A program made the translations under genes and the position numbers. Of a DNA stretch of 64,000 nt, positions 7,688 to 15,563 are shown piece by piece (within the stretch, counting starts at the first letter, position 1; each line of letters opens with the position of its first letter). A model generated the notes under the pieces. That model worked only from the letters and a program-made list of their open reading frames with translations. It did no database searches and was not told where the DNA came from. The stretch covers positions 6,082,001-6,146,000 of the forward strand of contig NZ_CP074380.1 of NCBI RefSeq assembly GCF_022695595.1. The letters are read 5' to 3'. This DNA comes from Streptomyces sp. MST-110588 (GTDB taxonomy: Bacteria; Actinomycetota; Actinomycetes; Streptomycetales; Streptomycetaceae).

Positions 7688-7726
7688 CCGCGCCCCGCCG
7701 TACCGGAGCGGCGCGACGGGGCGCGG
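7688..7726 (-). terminator. GC-rich hairpin upstream of the 64-aa membrane gene
   Basis: Perfect 10-bp arms CCGCGCCCCG (7688-7697) and CGGGGCGCGG (7717-7726) with a 19-nt loop. It lies between the traB stop and the next minus-strand gene, so it is either a traB terminator or a leader structure. Confidence 0.5.
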
Positions 7727-7735
7727 TGATTACCG

Positions 7736-7846
7736 AGCGTGCTTGTTGTCGCTTGTAGCGACAAGGGGAAAAGGGGGTGAGTGCCCTCCCGGGGTGGGGT
7801 TCGGGGCTTGTCGCTTGTTGTCGCTACAAGCGACAACAAGCACGCT
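7736..7846. promoter_or_regulatory. Paired palindromes with CTTGTTGTCGC cores (candidate operator)
   Basis: The 29-bp arms 7736-7764 and 7818-7846 are perfect inverted copies 53 bp apart. Within the second, 7813-7841 is itself a palindrome: GCTTGTTGTCGC, a 5-base centre TACAA, and GCGACAACAAGC. A close relative of this palindrome occurs at 22382-22410, upstream of two plus-strand genes. Recurrence at two separate promoters-to-be suggests an operator for one of the element's regulators; it might instead be part of the transfer origin. Confidence 0.65.
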
Positions 7847-7852
7847 GTGTAG

Positions 7853-7920
7853 TCGGCCAGTCGGCCAGTCGGCCAGTCGGCCAGTCGGCCAGTCGGCCAG
7901 TCGGTCAGTCGGTCAGTCGG
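7853..7920. repeat. 8-bp tandem repeats at traB 3' end, probable clt/TRS locus
   Basis: Six tandem TCGGCCAG units (7853-7900), two TCGGTCAG units (7901-7916) and a half unit TCGG. The array ends on the traB stop codon. TraB translocases of Streptomyces plasmids bind clusters of 8-bp TraB recognition sequences (TRS) at the clt locus, which is commonly found near traB. Unit length, orientation and position all match that known arrangement, though this unit sequence differs from GACCCGGA of pSVH1. It is not a CRISPR array because there are no spacers. Confidence 0.75.
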
Positions 7921-9997
7921 CGGGCGGGTGGTTGGTGACGTAGCTGCGGTGGACGTAGTACGCCTGGGTGCCGCTGCCTTGCTGGAAGATTTCCGCGGTG
8001 GCGGCCCACCTCCTGAGCCATTGATGGATCGTGGAGCGGTGGGTGGTGTAGCCCAGGGCCTTAAGGTCTGTCTCCATGCGCGAAGCTCCGGTACCGGAGG
8101 GGCCCGCATCCAGCAGCAGGCGCATCGCCGCGTCCTGGGCGGGCACCGCCGGTTGCTCCGGCTCCTGCTTCGGTGTCGGTTCGGCCGGGGCGTTCTCCTT
8201 TGCGGCGGGCGTTTCTTCGGGCGCCGGGTGTTCGTGTTCGGGTTCGGCCGCTGGTTCGGGCGGCTGAATGTGGCCGCGCCGGGGGAAGAGGCGGTTCCAT
8301 GCGGGGGTGCCGGGCCGGATGCCTCCTCCTGGAGCTATGGCCGGCGCTGCGGGTCCTTGGTCGTCGGCGGTGGGTACGGGCACGATGGGGATGTCGGTGT
8401 AGGGCCGGGTGACCGGGTGCAGCCGCTCCCCCTCGTACAGGTGGGGCAGGACCCGGGCCCACCGTGAGGGGTAGTACCGGCCGTGCGGCACCTCGCGGGA
8501 GACCTTGTCCAGGGCGGGGCGGCGTGGGCTGACGGCGGCGGCGATGCGGTCCATGTGCTGCGGGGTCAGGGCGTACGCCTTGAACGGGCGGGGCTTGGTC
8601 TTGCCGTAGGCGTTGAAGCCGCAGCCGGGCCAGGGAGCGTCGGATGGGTCGATCTTCTGGTACCCAGAGAAGAGATAGGACAGTTCCTCCGGGTCCGTGA
8701 CATACATCCCCCAGCGCCACGCCGCGCGTTTCTTGACCGGCACCGGGATGGCGTCGGTCGTCGCCCGCAGGGAGGAAACCAGTACCCGGACACGCACAGC
8801 ACGCCCGGTGTTCATGGCTTCCTCGATCATGGCTTTGATGTCGCGCGGCAGGCTGGCCGTCTCGTCCACCACGAGCACGATGGCCGGGATGTCCGGGCTG
8901 GCGGGCAGCTTGGTGTCGTTGGCCTGGCGCATCACCTGCTGGTACCGCCGTTTGCGCGCCTCGATGATCTGGAGCGCCATGGTGGTCATGGCGCGCGCTT
9001 CGTCCAGGGTGTGTGCCGTCCAGTCGATGACGGGCCGCTTGTGGGTGCCCTCGATGGCCCAGGAGGTCAGCCAGGGCAGGGACAGGCCGCTGCCGGTGGT
9101 GTCGATGTGCCACACCAGGGCATCCACGGTGCGCACAAGCTGCGCGTTGATGACATTGAGGGTGTTGGTCTTGCCCGATCCGGTGTCCCCGATGCCCAGG
9201 CCGCAGGTGAAGGCCAAAGACCCCCTGGCCACCGTGGCGTCCTTGTACCGCCCGATCGCGACATCGTGGTCGATGCTGGTCGGCGACAGATCGTCGGGAA
9301 AGGGGATCGTCTGTCCGATGACGTTGACGGTGGACACGCGGATGATGGCGGTGCCCTTGCGGCGCCCGCCGGCCACCTCCACCCCGCACCCCTCCGGCAG
9401 CCGCAGGTCCGAGCCAAGGGCTTCCTCGTGGCGCTTGAGCTGGCTCCAGGTGGCGCCGCCGGGCAGGTCCGCCTGAACGGTGTATCCGGTATCGCCCTTC
9501 CAGGGCTGAATGGCCACCACACGGCAGTCCTCCAGCCGGGCGATGCGGGCCAGGCGCTGCTCCCACTCCTCCCCCCACAGGTTGTGCTGCTCTTGCCGGG
9601 CCGCCTCCTGTTCCAGCAGGGCGGTTTCCTGGCGGCGTTGCCGTTCGGCGCTCTCGTACCGGCCGACGCCGGGCCAGGACAGGCGTCCGAGTACCGCGCC
9701 CCCGGCCAGGACGGCCAGGGGCGGCCACGTCCACGGTGGCCCGCCCGAGGCGGCCCACCAGGCCCAGGCTCCCGCCGCCGCCCACAAGATGACGCAGTAG
9801 AAGAGCACGGAGGGCAGATGCCCGTGGCGGGCGCCGTTGATCACGGTCCCCGCCGCCCCGGCCGCAGCGATGACCCCGTTCCACGCCGGGGCAAGGCCGG
9901 TGACGTAGGTCAGGGAGGCGACGGCGAGCGCGGAGGTCGCCGCGGTGACGGCGCCGCTGGTGGGGGTGTGCCCGCGCTCCCAGGTGAGTTCAGGCAC
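7913..9997 (-). CDS. traB: TraB/FtsK-SpoIIIE-type conjugal DNA translocase
   Basis: A 694-aa hexameric-type ATPase that moves double-stranded DNA between hyphae. The N-terminus has two to three membrane helices (about residues 15-105). Walker A is LGIGDTGSGKTNTLN (about 267-281) and Walker B AIVLVVDETAS (about 372-382). A charged Pro/Glu linker (about 560-630) leads to a C-terminal winged helix (TDLKALGYTTHRSTIHQWLRRW), the position of the TRS-reading domain in TraB. GTG at 9997 is taken as the start because it overlaps the preceding stop by 8 bases; the frame is open further upstream but there it is antisense-like sequence. Confidence 0.93.
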   Translation of the reverse strand: MPELTWERGHTPTSGAVTAATSALAVASLTYVTGLAPAWNGVIAAAGAAGTVINGARHGHLPSVLFYCVILWAAAGAWAWWAASGGPPWTWPPLAVLAGGAVLGRLSWPGVGRYESAERQRRQETALLEQEAARQEQHNLWGEEWEQRLARIARLEDCRVVAIQPWKGDTGYTVQADLPGGATWSQLKRHEEALGSDLRLPEGCGVEVAGGRRKGTAIIRVSTVNVIGQTIPFPDDLSPTSIDHDVAIGRYKDATVARGSLAFTCGLGIGDTGSGKTNTLNVINAQLVRTVDALVWHIDTTGSGLSLPWLTSWAIEGTHKRPVIDWTAHTLDEARAMTTMALQIIEARKRRYQQVMRQANDTKLPASPDIPAIVLVVDETASLPRDIKAMIEEAMNTGRAVRVRVLVSSLRATTDAIPVPVKKRAAWRWGMYVTDPEELSYLFSGYQKIDPSDAPWPGCGFNAYGKTKPRPFKAYALTPQHMDRIAAAVSPRRPALDKVSREVPHGRYYPSRWARVLPHLYEGERLHPVTRPYTDIPIVPVPTADDQGPAAPAIAPGGGIRPGTPAWNRLFPRRGHIQPPEPAAEPEHEHPAPEETPAAKENAPAEPTPKQEPEQPAVPAQDAAMRLLLDAGPSGTGASRMETDLKALGYTTHRSTIHQWLRRWAATAEIFQQGSGTQAYYVHRSYVTNHPPAD

Positions 9998-10727
9998 CGT
10001 GTCCCTCCCTGGGCACGTTCCACATGTGTTCGGAGGGACGCGGGTTTTCTTGGTGGTCGATCTCCTCTGCGTGCAGTCGGCGGAAAGCCGGCTGAAGCTC
10101 CATGGCGGCCGACGCGGCCTTGCGCAGGCCGTGCACGACATCGGAGACCATGTCCGCGATGCACGGATCGACCGGGTAGATCTCCGCGGACCGTGTGGCC
10201 AGGTACCCCACCGCCTCCGCCATGTACTCCAGGCCCACAGGGACACCTTCGTACTCCGCGCCGACCACCATGGCCGGACTGAAGGAAGCATCGGCGTGCT
10301 CTTCCGGTGACCATGACTCGTAGACGCCGCTGACTTCTTCGGCGGCCGTGGCCAGGACGGACGGCTTGGCCCACACGGCGCCGTCCGGCGAGATACCGCC
10401 GACGTTCCACCAGTGCTCGGAGGGACGCGGGGCCTCCAGGCGCATGATGTCCAGATCGTGCACCTGCCGGAAGGTGGGCTCCAGCTCATCGGCGTAGACG
10501 GCGGTGGCCTCCAGTACCTCCGCGACCTGCTCAACGCCTTCGGCCATGGCCGGGTCCATCGGATAGAGGGTGGCGGAATTCTCCGCCAAGGCCATCACGG
10601 CACCGGCGGTGTTGCGGATGGCGTCGGGCAGCCCTTTGTACTCGGCGGCGACCGCCGCCATCACGGGCGGGGCGTATGCCTGGTAGGTGTTGGCGACTTC
10701 CTGCGCGGATTCGGCGAAGACGCTCAT
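9990..10727 (-). CDS. Possible separate 245-aa tandem-domain protein from internal start
   Basis: The frame MSVFAESAQEVANTYQAYA begins at 10727 with GAAAGGGGGATCAT immediately before its ATG, a better ribosome site than most in the element. It contains both domain copies (residues about 1-115 and 125-245), each with xxYPxDPxxA near the middle and ending ExPRPSEHxWNV. No stop separates it from the upstream frame, so it may be an independent gene, an alternative short form, or simply the end of the 824-aa protein. The fold is not recognised. Confidence 0.5.
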   Translation of the reverse strand: MSVFAESAQEVANTYQAYAPPVMAAVAAEYKGLPDAIRNTAGAVMALAENSATLYPMDPAMAEGVEQVAEVLEATAVYADELEPTFRQVHDLDIMRLEAPRPSEHWWNVGGISPDGAVWAKPSVLATAAEEVSGVYESWSPEEHADASFSPAMVVGAEYEGVPVGLEYMAEAVGYLATRSAEIYPVDPCIADMVSDVVHGLRKAASAAMELQPAFRRLHAEEIDHQENPRPSEHMWNVPREGHGA

Positions 10728-12464
10728 ATGATCCCCCTTTCCAGGGACAGTTGAGGTGCTCTCGACGGGTGAAGGCGGGGTACGGTCGGCGCCAGGGTCG
10801 TCACAGATGTGGCCGACGCCCCTTTGATCGGCGCCGATCCCGATGGGGGTGGCCATGCCGGAGAGCTGGGCATGCCACCGCTGTCGGGAGGCCGCCGCCA
10901 TCGGCCTCCACACCGCACGGAAGACCCGGCCAGGCCAGGCCCGGCACGGGATGGTGAAGGCGAAACGGCGGCCGATGGCCGGAATGCGGATCACGGCGCC
11001 GGCGACCAGCGAGAGCGGCAGTACGGCCAGTGCGGCCACGGTCGCCAGGAACGCGATCGAGCCCAGCCGCACCAGGTGCCGGAACCATGCCAGGCGACGG
11101 CGTCGCAGTCCCGCGGTGGCCCGCCACCCACGTACCGCCTTGTGCCTGATCTGGCGCCACGCCCAGACGACCGCTCGGCCACACCACCGCTTCAACACCG
11201 CGATCAGGCGCCGCACCCAGCCGTCACCCCTGGCGCCTTGGGCCCAGGCGGTGTGGCCCCACTTCTTCCGGCCTGCGCTCCACGGCGGGCCGCGGCCATC
11301 GAGGCGGCTACGCGGCCGATTCTCGTACCAACGATTTGCCCCACCAGCCTGACCACCGCTGCCGGGGCCGTTTGTGCTGCCACCACCGCGTACGGGGGCG
11401 GGTACGGTGCCGGGGCCGCGACCAGGACCGCCGCCGGGGCCGTTGGTGGGAGCTGGAGTCTTCCGGGGCAGGGGCCACCGGCTCCCGCCGTTGCCGGGGC
11501 CGTTTGTGCTGCCACCACCGCGTACGGGGGCGGGTACGGTGCCGGGGCCGCGACCAGGACCGCCGCCGGGGCCGTTGGTGGGAGCTGGAGTCTTCCGGGG
11601 CAGGGGCCACCGGCTCCCGCCGTTGCCGGGGCCGGGTACGGGGCCACTGCCGCGACCGGGTACGGGGCCAGGACCGCCGCCGGGGCCGCGTACGGTGCCG
11701 TGACCTCGTACGGGGCCGCCGCCGGGGCCGTTGTTGGGAGCTGGGGTCTTCCGGGGCGGGGGCCACCGGACTCCGCCGTTGCCGGGACCGTTGGTGATGC
11801 CGCCGCCGCGGCCGGGACCAGGTACGGGGCCGGGGCCGCCACTGCGTACGGGGGCGGGTACGGTGCCGGGACCGCCGCCGGGGCCGTTGGTGGCGCCGCC
11901 GCCGCGGCCGGGACCAGGTACGGGGCCGGGGCCGCCACCGCGTACGGGGCCGGGACCGCGACCAGGACCGCCGCCGCGTACGGGGGCGGGTACGGTGCCG
12001 GATCCGCGGCCAGGGGTACGGCCGCTGTCGACGGCTTCCGTGTTTCTCCGGTTGGGAGAGGGCTGTCCTCCGGCGATATCGCCTGTGTGCGCGAGGGGGG
12101 ACGTGCTTGCCTCCGGCCATCCCGGAGTGGCGTGACGGGCGGTCCGCAGCGACGCCAGCGCCAGGGCGCCGATCGCCGCAGCAGTCGTGGCGCCCACCGC
12201 CACGCCGGCGACGGTCCCCGCGGTGTTGAGCGTCGCGCATACCGCAGTTGTGGACAAGGTGATCGCGTTGGCCAGGAGGGGGGCCGCTGGCAGTGCGAGG
12301 GGCGGCGGCTCGCATTCGTCCCACGTCTCCTTGGCTTCGGTCGTCCCGGAGCCGGCGGGATCATTCGGTGTCGGAGGGGGGTCAGGACCTCGTGGTTTGA
12401 CCGCTGCCGCGACGGCCGATTCCGTTTCGGCCGAATCAGCGGTAGGTGCGGCGTTTTCGGGCAT
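9990..12464 (-). CDS. Large Gly/Pro-rich membrane protein with C-terminal tandem domains
   Basis: One open frame of 824 codons. Residues about 55-105 contain membrane helices. A Gly/Pro/Arg-rich linker of roughly 250 residues has repeated units such as NGPGNGGSRWPLPRKTPAPT. A basic region and another hydrophobic segment (SIAFLATVAALAVLPLSLVAGAVI) follow. The last 245 residues hold two copies of a domain of about 115 residues, each ending in a PRPSEHxWNV motif. An ATG at 10727 with a good ribosome site (AAAGGGGG) starts exactly at the tandem-domain part, so a separate 245-aa protein may also be made. The gene directly precedes traB, suggesting a transfer or spread role. Confidence 0.6.
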   Translation of the reverse strand: MPENAAPTADSAETESAVAAAVKPRGPDPPPTPNDPAGSGTTEAKETWDECEPPPLALPAAPLLANAITLSTTAVCATLNTAGTVAGVAVGATTAAAIGALALASLRTARHATPGWPEASTSPLAHTGDIAGGQPSPNRRNTEAVDSGRTPGRGSGTVPAPVRGGGPGRGPGPVRGGGPGPVPGPGRGGGATNGPGGGPGTVPAPVRSGGPGPVPGPGRGGGITNGPGNGGVRWPPPRKTPAPNNGPGGGPVRGHGTVRGPGGGPGPVPGRGSGPVPGPGNGGSRWPLPRKTPAPTNGPGGGPGRGPGTVPAPVRGGGSTNGPGNGGSRWPLPRKTPAPTNGPGGGPGRGPGTVPAPVRGGGSTNGPGSGGQAGGANRWYENRPRSRLDGRGPPWSAGRKKWGHTAWAQGARGDGWVRRLIAVLKRWCGRAVVWAWRQIRHKAVRGWRATAGLRRRRLAWFRHLVRLGSIAFLATVAALAVLPLSLVAGAVIRIPAIGRRFAFTIPCRAWPGRVFRAVWRPMAAASRQRWHAQLSGMATPIGIGADQRGVGHICDDPGADRTPPSPVESTSTVPGKGDHMSVFAESAQEVANTYQAYAPPVMAAVAAEYKGLPDAIRNTAGAVMALAENSATLYPMDPAMAEGVEQVAEVLEATAVYADELEPTFRQVHDLDIMRLEAPRPSEHWWNVGGISPDGAVWAKPSVLATAAEEVSGVYESWSPEEHADASFSPAMVVGAEYEGVPVGLEYMAEAVGYLATRSAEIYPVDPCIADMVSDVVHGLRKAASAAMELQPAFRRLHAEEIDHQENPRPSEHMWNVPREGHGA
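11369..11632. repeat. 132-bp direct repeat inside the Gly/Pro-rich linker
   Basis: Two adjacent units of about 132 bp (about 11369-11500 and 11501-11632) appear identical at the sequence level and encode the same 44-residue block. More degenerate GGGGCCG/GTACGG-rich units continue to about 12010. Identity at silent positions suggests recent unequal crossover. Confidence 0.75.
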
Positions 12465-12507
12465 GCTGAGGAGGCTCCTTCTTGCCAGAGAGCGGAAGAG
12501 GGGGAAA

Positions 12508-12547
12508 GGACCCCCGGCCGGGCCCTGAGAAAGCGGGCCGGGGGTCC
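12508..12547 (-). promoter_or_regulatory. Leader hairpin upstream of the 824-aa gene
   Basis: Perfect 12-bp arms GGACCCCCGGCC (12508-12519) and GGCCGGGGGTCC (12536-12547). A 28-base part (12516-12543) recurs at 17453-17480 with three differences. In both places it precedes a minus-strand start by about 40-50 bases, so it may be an attenuator or a terminator with a conserved sequence. Confidence 0.55.
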
Positions 12548-12556
12548 GGTCTGATC

Positions 12557-12769
12557 TCAGGCGTTTCCGGCTTCGTTCAGGTAAACGGCAAGTGCGATCT
12601 TGGCTGTAGCCAGGGAGGCGTGCGCGCTCATCGCGTCGTACTCCCGGGCCTTCTCCGCGGCCGTGGCCTGGCGCAGGTGGTCATCGGCTTCCAGTACCAG
12701 ATCGTCAGGGCGTACCCGGATCTGACGGAGCGCGGAAGGCGCATCGAATAGCTGGCTGAACAGGGACAT
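12557..12769 (-). CDS. Small helical protein
   Basis: A 70-aa protein MSLFSQLFDAPSALRQIRV to YLNEAGNA with an acidic, Ala-rich helical sequence (LRQATAAEKAREYDAMSAHASLATAKIALAV) resembling a helical hairpin. GTGAGGCGACCTG precedes the ATG. It is followed by the leader hairpin at 12508-12547. No known family is recognised. Confidence 0.6.
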   Translation of the reverse strand: MSLFSQLFDAPSALRQIRVRPDDLVLEADDHLRQATAAEKAREYDAMSAHASLATAKIALAVYLNEAGNA

Positions 12770-12778
12770 CAGGTCGCC

Positions 12779-13081
12779 TCACTGTGAAGAGGGGTGCGGG
12801 TGGGTGGCGGTAAGTTCCTGGAAGCGGCGGCTGTCCGCCGCGTCGGCGTACCGCAGCCGGACGGAAAACTTGCAGCCTGGAGTACGGCAGTGGTGAGTCA
12901 CGGTGGTCCGGGCCTCTGCGACAAGGAGCACGACCGCGCACGCGGTGACGAATAACCCCCCAGTGCATGCGAAGGTCAAGGGAAGCGGCACGTTGTAGGA
13001 GGCGAGCCGCACACCCGTGATCACGGCGTACACCGTGCCGGTACCGATCGCGGCTGCCCAGGTCAGTCGCTGACGCTGCAT
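12779..13081 (-). CDS. Small membrane protein
   Basis: A 100-aa protein. The ATG at 13081 (MQRQRLTWAAAIGTG) is chosen because CGGAGGGATC precedes it; a longer frame upstream has no such signal. Two membrane helices are predicted (AAAIGTGTVYAVITGVRL and FACTGGLFVTACAVVLLV), followed by a soluble tail with HHCRTPGCKF, a possible metal site. It lies in the run of transfer-associated genes. Function unknown. Confidence 0.6.
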   Translation of the reverse strand: MQRQRLTWAAAIGTGTVYAVITGVRLASYNVPLPLTFACTGGLFVTACAVVLLVAEARTTVTHHCRTPGCKFSVRLRYADAADSRRFQELTATHPHPSSQ

Positions 13082-13129
13082 GATCCCTCCGGACGCTCGG
13101 GAACACGGTTCGGAGCTGGCAGCTCCCCA

Positions 13130-13155
13130 CGGCCCCGGCACGGTGTCCGGGGCCG
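13130..13155 (-). terminator. Hairpin after the 110-aa gene
   Basis: Arms CGGCCCCGG (13130-13138) and CCGGGGCCG (13147-13155) lie 10 bases beyond the stop of the minus-strand gene ending at 13166. A likely intrinsic terminator or processing structure. Confidence 0.5.
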
Positions 13156-13165
13156 CAGGCAATCG

Positions 13166-13498
13166 TCAGGCGGCGGGCAGGTAAATCTGCGGCAGGTAGG
13201 CGGTGAGCTTCACGGGCACGCCATCGGCCGTCGCGTACGCGCGCAGCGTCTGGATGGTGTCCAGCACGTCGTGTTCGATGCGGTCGGATGCGATGCCCAG
13301 GGCCTGCCGCCAGGCTTCGAAGTCCGCGGCGCAGGCGTGCAGATCGATGTGGATGCCTTCTGCGATCCCGTCGGGCCCGCACACCGTGCCCACGGTGAAG
13401 TGGTCGGCGGGCAGGGCGGGAAAGGCGTCGGCCAGTGCCGCCAGCGCGTGAATGGCGCGGGCCTGCGATGCCACAGTCAGGGCAGAGTGTTCCGTCAC
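13166..13498 (-). CDS. Hypothetical protein
   Basis: A 110-aa protein starting with GTG at 13498 (VTEHSALTVASQARAIHALA); GGGAG lies 7 bases upstream. It has a helical N-terminus, then VGTVCGPDGIAEGIHIDLHACAADFEAWRQAL and a C-terminal strand region ending QIYLPAA. The fold might be a small alpha/beta domain. It is not recognised and has no clear partner beyond its place in the transfer operon. Confidence 0.55.
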   Translation of the reverse strand: MTEHSALTVASQARAIHALAALADAFPALPADHFTVGTVCGPDGIAEGIHIDLHACAADFEAWRQALGIASDRIEHDVLDTIQTLRAYATADGVPVKLTAYLPQIYLPAA

Positions 13499-13554
13499 GG
13501 TGGTACTCCCATCAAGAAGAAGATGTGAGGTCAGGCGGCGTACGGGCTGCCGGG

Positions 13555-13881
13555 TCACAGGTCGAACAGGCCGCCCTGCACACCGTCGGCGGTGCGGCGG
13601 GTGTGCTGGCGGGCAGCGGCCAGACAGGGCGGGCACCAGGCCCGCAGCCGCGCCGCGGGCAAGGAGGCGGCCTGTCGTTCGGAGGCGGCCGGGTCGGCGG
13701 GTGCGGCCATCAGCCGCACCCACCCGCCGGACTTGCCGGCGTAGCCGCCATGCTCGCGCGGACACCGGCCCTCGGACTTGGTGTGCGGCTGGCCGCACTG
13801 CCCGGTGCACTGGCACCGCCAGGCGGCGCGCGTCATCACCACGCGGAACAGGTCCGCGCGCGCGGCCGAGACAGCACTCAT
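13555..13881 (-). CDS. Cysteine-rich small protein (HNH/zinc-ribbon-like)
   Basis: A 108-aa protein with the cluster WRCQCTGQCGQPHTKSEGRC (about residues 21-40) and a later CPPC (about 83-86) followed by RQHTRR. The CxC...C...C/CxxC-H spacing resembles zinc ribbons or degenerate HNH nucleases, but a clear HNH core is not visible. It is coupled to the SpdA-like gene by an ATGA overlap and ends GGLFDL, a motif like the beta-clamp binding QLxLF peptide. Confidence 0.6.
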   Translation of the reverse strand: MSAVSAARADLFRVVMTRAAWRCQCTGQCGQPHTKSEGRCPREHGGYAGKSGGWVRLMAAPADPAASERQAASLPAARLRAWCPPCLAAARQHTRRTADGVQGGLFDL

Positions 13882-15563
13882 ACCGCCGCCTCCGACCGTG
13901 CGTACTCGGGCTGCGCGGCAGCGCGCGGCGGGCGCGCGGCAAGCTGCGCGGCGCGTGCGGCACGGAAATCCCTGATCCAGTTCCGTGCGTTCCCGGCGTC
14001 CACCCCGAACCGGGCGGCCAGGTCGGCCGCGGCCGGCTCCTGCTGGCCCTGGGAGGTGTCCAGGATGTGCAGGTAGTAGCGCCAGCCGGCTTCCTTGGCC
14101 TCCGAGCGGTACACCGGCCCGTCCCCGGCCAGGGCCGCATCCGGCGCCTGTGGGTCCAGATCGGCCAGGTCACCGCGCAGCCGGTCACGGATCAGCGCAG
14201 CTTCCTGCACCTGCGCGGTGAGCTGCTGCAACGCGCCCTCGTACTGCTGGATCCGGCCGCGTTCCTGCTCGGTGCGGTCGGTCAGCTCCTCCAGAGCGCG
14301 CCGCTGCTCCTCGGTCGCCGTACGGACCTCGGTGAGGGCCTGGTCGGCATCACGCTGGGTGCGGTCGGCTTCCTTGCGCGCGGCGTCCACGATGGCTTCC
14401 GCGCGCTGCCGCGCGGTCTTGTTCCGTTCGGTGATGTCCTCCTGTTCCTCAAGCAGCTTCTGCCGTGCGCTTTCCACGCGGTCCAGCTCCTGCCGCGCGG
14501 CGGTCAGGTCGTCTTCCGCGCGCTGCCGCGCGTCCTCGGCTTCCCGTCGCGCGCTTTCCGCGCGCAGCCGCGCGTCGTCCGCGCGTTGCCGCGCGGTCTC
14601 GGCGTCCCGCACGGCAGCGGAGGCGGTGATCCGGTCGGCGGCGGGGGTGACGGCCAGTGCTTCGAGCATCGCCACCACCTTCGGGGTGTCGGCGTAGTCG
14701 AGGCGGGCCACCTGGTCCGCGCGGGTCAGCGCGGCCAGTCGCCGCGCCAGAGCCAGCCCTTGGCGGGTGTCGGTGGCCACGTCCGCCCGGTCCAACGCGG
14801 CCTGGGCCCTCCGGCGCAGCCGCTCGGTACGCCGCTGGGACCGCCGCACCGCCCGCGGTCCGCTGGCGGGCGCCGGGACCTGGAGAGCCAGGCGCAGCCG
14901 GTAGACGCGCCGCGCCGCCCGCTGTGCCCGCGCGGCGCGGGCGATGGCTGAGGACGGCGACCGGGCGTCCAGCCCGAGCAGGGCGAACAGCGAAGCCCAG
15001 GCATGCTGCCACAGCAGGGCCAGCAGGCGGGCCGGGCCCGGCCGCGCGTCGTCGCCCTCATCCGTACGGGCGGCGTGCAGCTTGCTGCGGAGCTGAAGTT
15101 CGATCAGCCAGGCGGCCAAGGCCGGGACGGCGGCCAGCACCGGCTTGGCCCACCAGGACACGACGTGTACCGCGTTCATGGCGCCGGAGAAGGCCACCAG
15201 GGTCCAGGCGGTGCGGTGCATCAGGCGCAGCTCGCGCGTCCACCCGATGCCCGGGTCAGCGGCGCGATAAAGCATGACCAGCAGCGTCATCTCCGCCGCG
15301 TCGAACACCCCGATGAACGCGACGGCCAGCGAAGTCGGCAGGTGCACGGTCTCGGTGGCGAACCCCCACAGCCCGTACACGCTGACCGCGACGCCGCCCA
15401 GGGCCACGACGGCCTGCGGGCCGATGCCGGCCAGCCACACCGACCGGCGCAGCCGCCACACCACCAGGACGGCCGCAACGAGCACGGATATGACCAGCGG
15501 CAGTATCAGCCACGGCGCCCCGCCGACCATGGCCGGCCAGGACGTGAACAGGTCGGGGATCAC
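13878..15563 (-). CDS. DUF2637 membrane protein, SpdA-like, with coiled coil and C-terminal HTH
   Basis: A 561-aa protein starting with GTG at 15563. The N-terminal 160 residues have about five membrane helices of DUF2637 type (WLILPLVISVLVAAVLVVW, GPQAVVALGGVAVSVYGLWG, SLAVAFIGVFDAAEM, TAWTLVAFSGAMNAVHVVSWW). A very long coiled coil follows (about 290-470, ARQRADDARLRAESARREAE and similar). The last 60 residues have a helix-turn-helix-like DLAARFGVDAGNARNWIRDF. Such proteins are spread proteins of Streptomyces conjugative elements. GTGA/ATGA overlaps join both neighbours. Confidence 0.8.
   Translation of the reverse strand: MIPDLFTSWPAMVGGAPWLILPLVISVLVAAVLVVWRLRRSVWLAGIGPQAVVALGGVAVSVYGLWGFATETVHLPTSLAVAFIGVFDAAEMTLLVMLYRAADPGIGWTRELRLMHRTAWTLVAFSGAMNAVHVVSWWAKPVLAAVPALAAWLIELQLRSKLHAARTDEGDDARPGPARLLALLWQHAWASLFALLGLDARSPSSAIARAARAQRAARRVYRLRLALQVPAPASGPRAVRRSQRRTERLRRRAQAALDRADVATDTRQGLALARRLAALTRADQVARLDYADTPKVVAMLEALAVTPAADRITASAAVRDAETARQRADDARLRAESARREAEDARQRAEDDLTAARQELDRVESARQKLLEEQEDITERNKTARQRAEAIVDAARKEADRTQRDADQALTEVRTATEEQRRALEELTDRTEQERGRIQQYEGALQQLTAQVQEAALIRDRLRGDLADLDPQAPDAALAGDGPVYRSEAKEAGWRYYLHILDTSQGQQEPAAADLAARFGVDAGNARNWIRDFRAARAAQLAARPPRAAAQPEYARSEAAV

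Noticed and set aside
7853..7920. Possible CRISPR array
   Set aside because: Units are only 8 bp and directly adjacent with no spacers. A TRS/clt array is the better reading.
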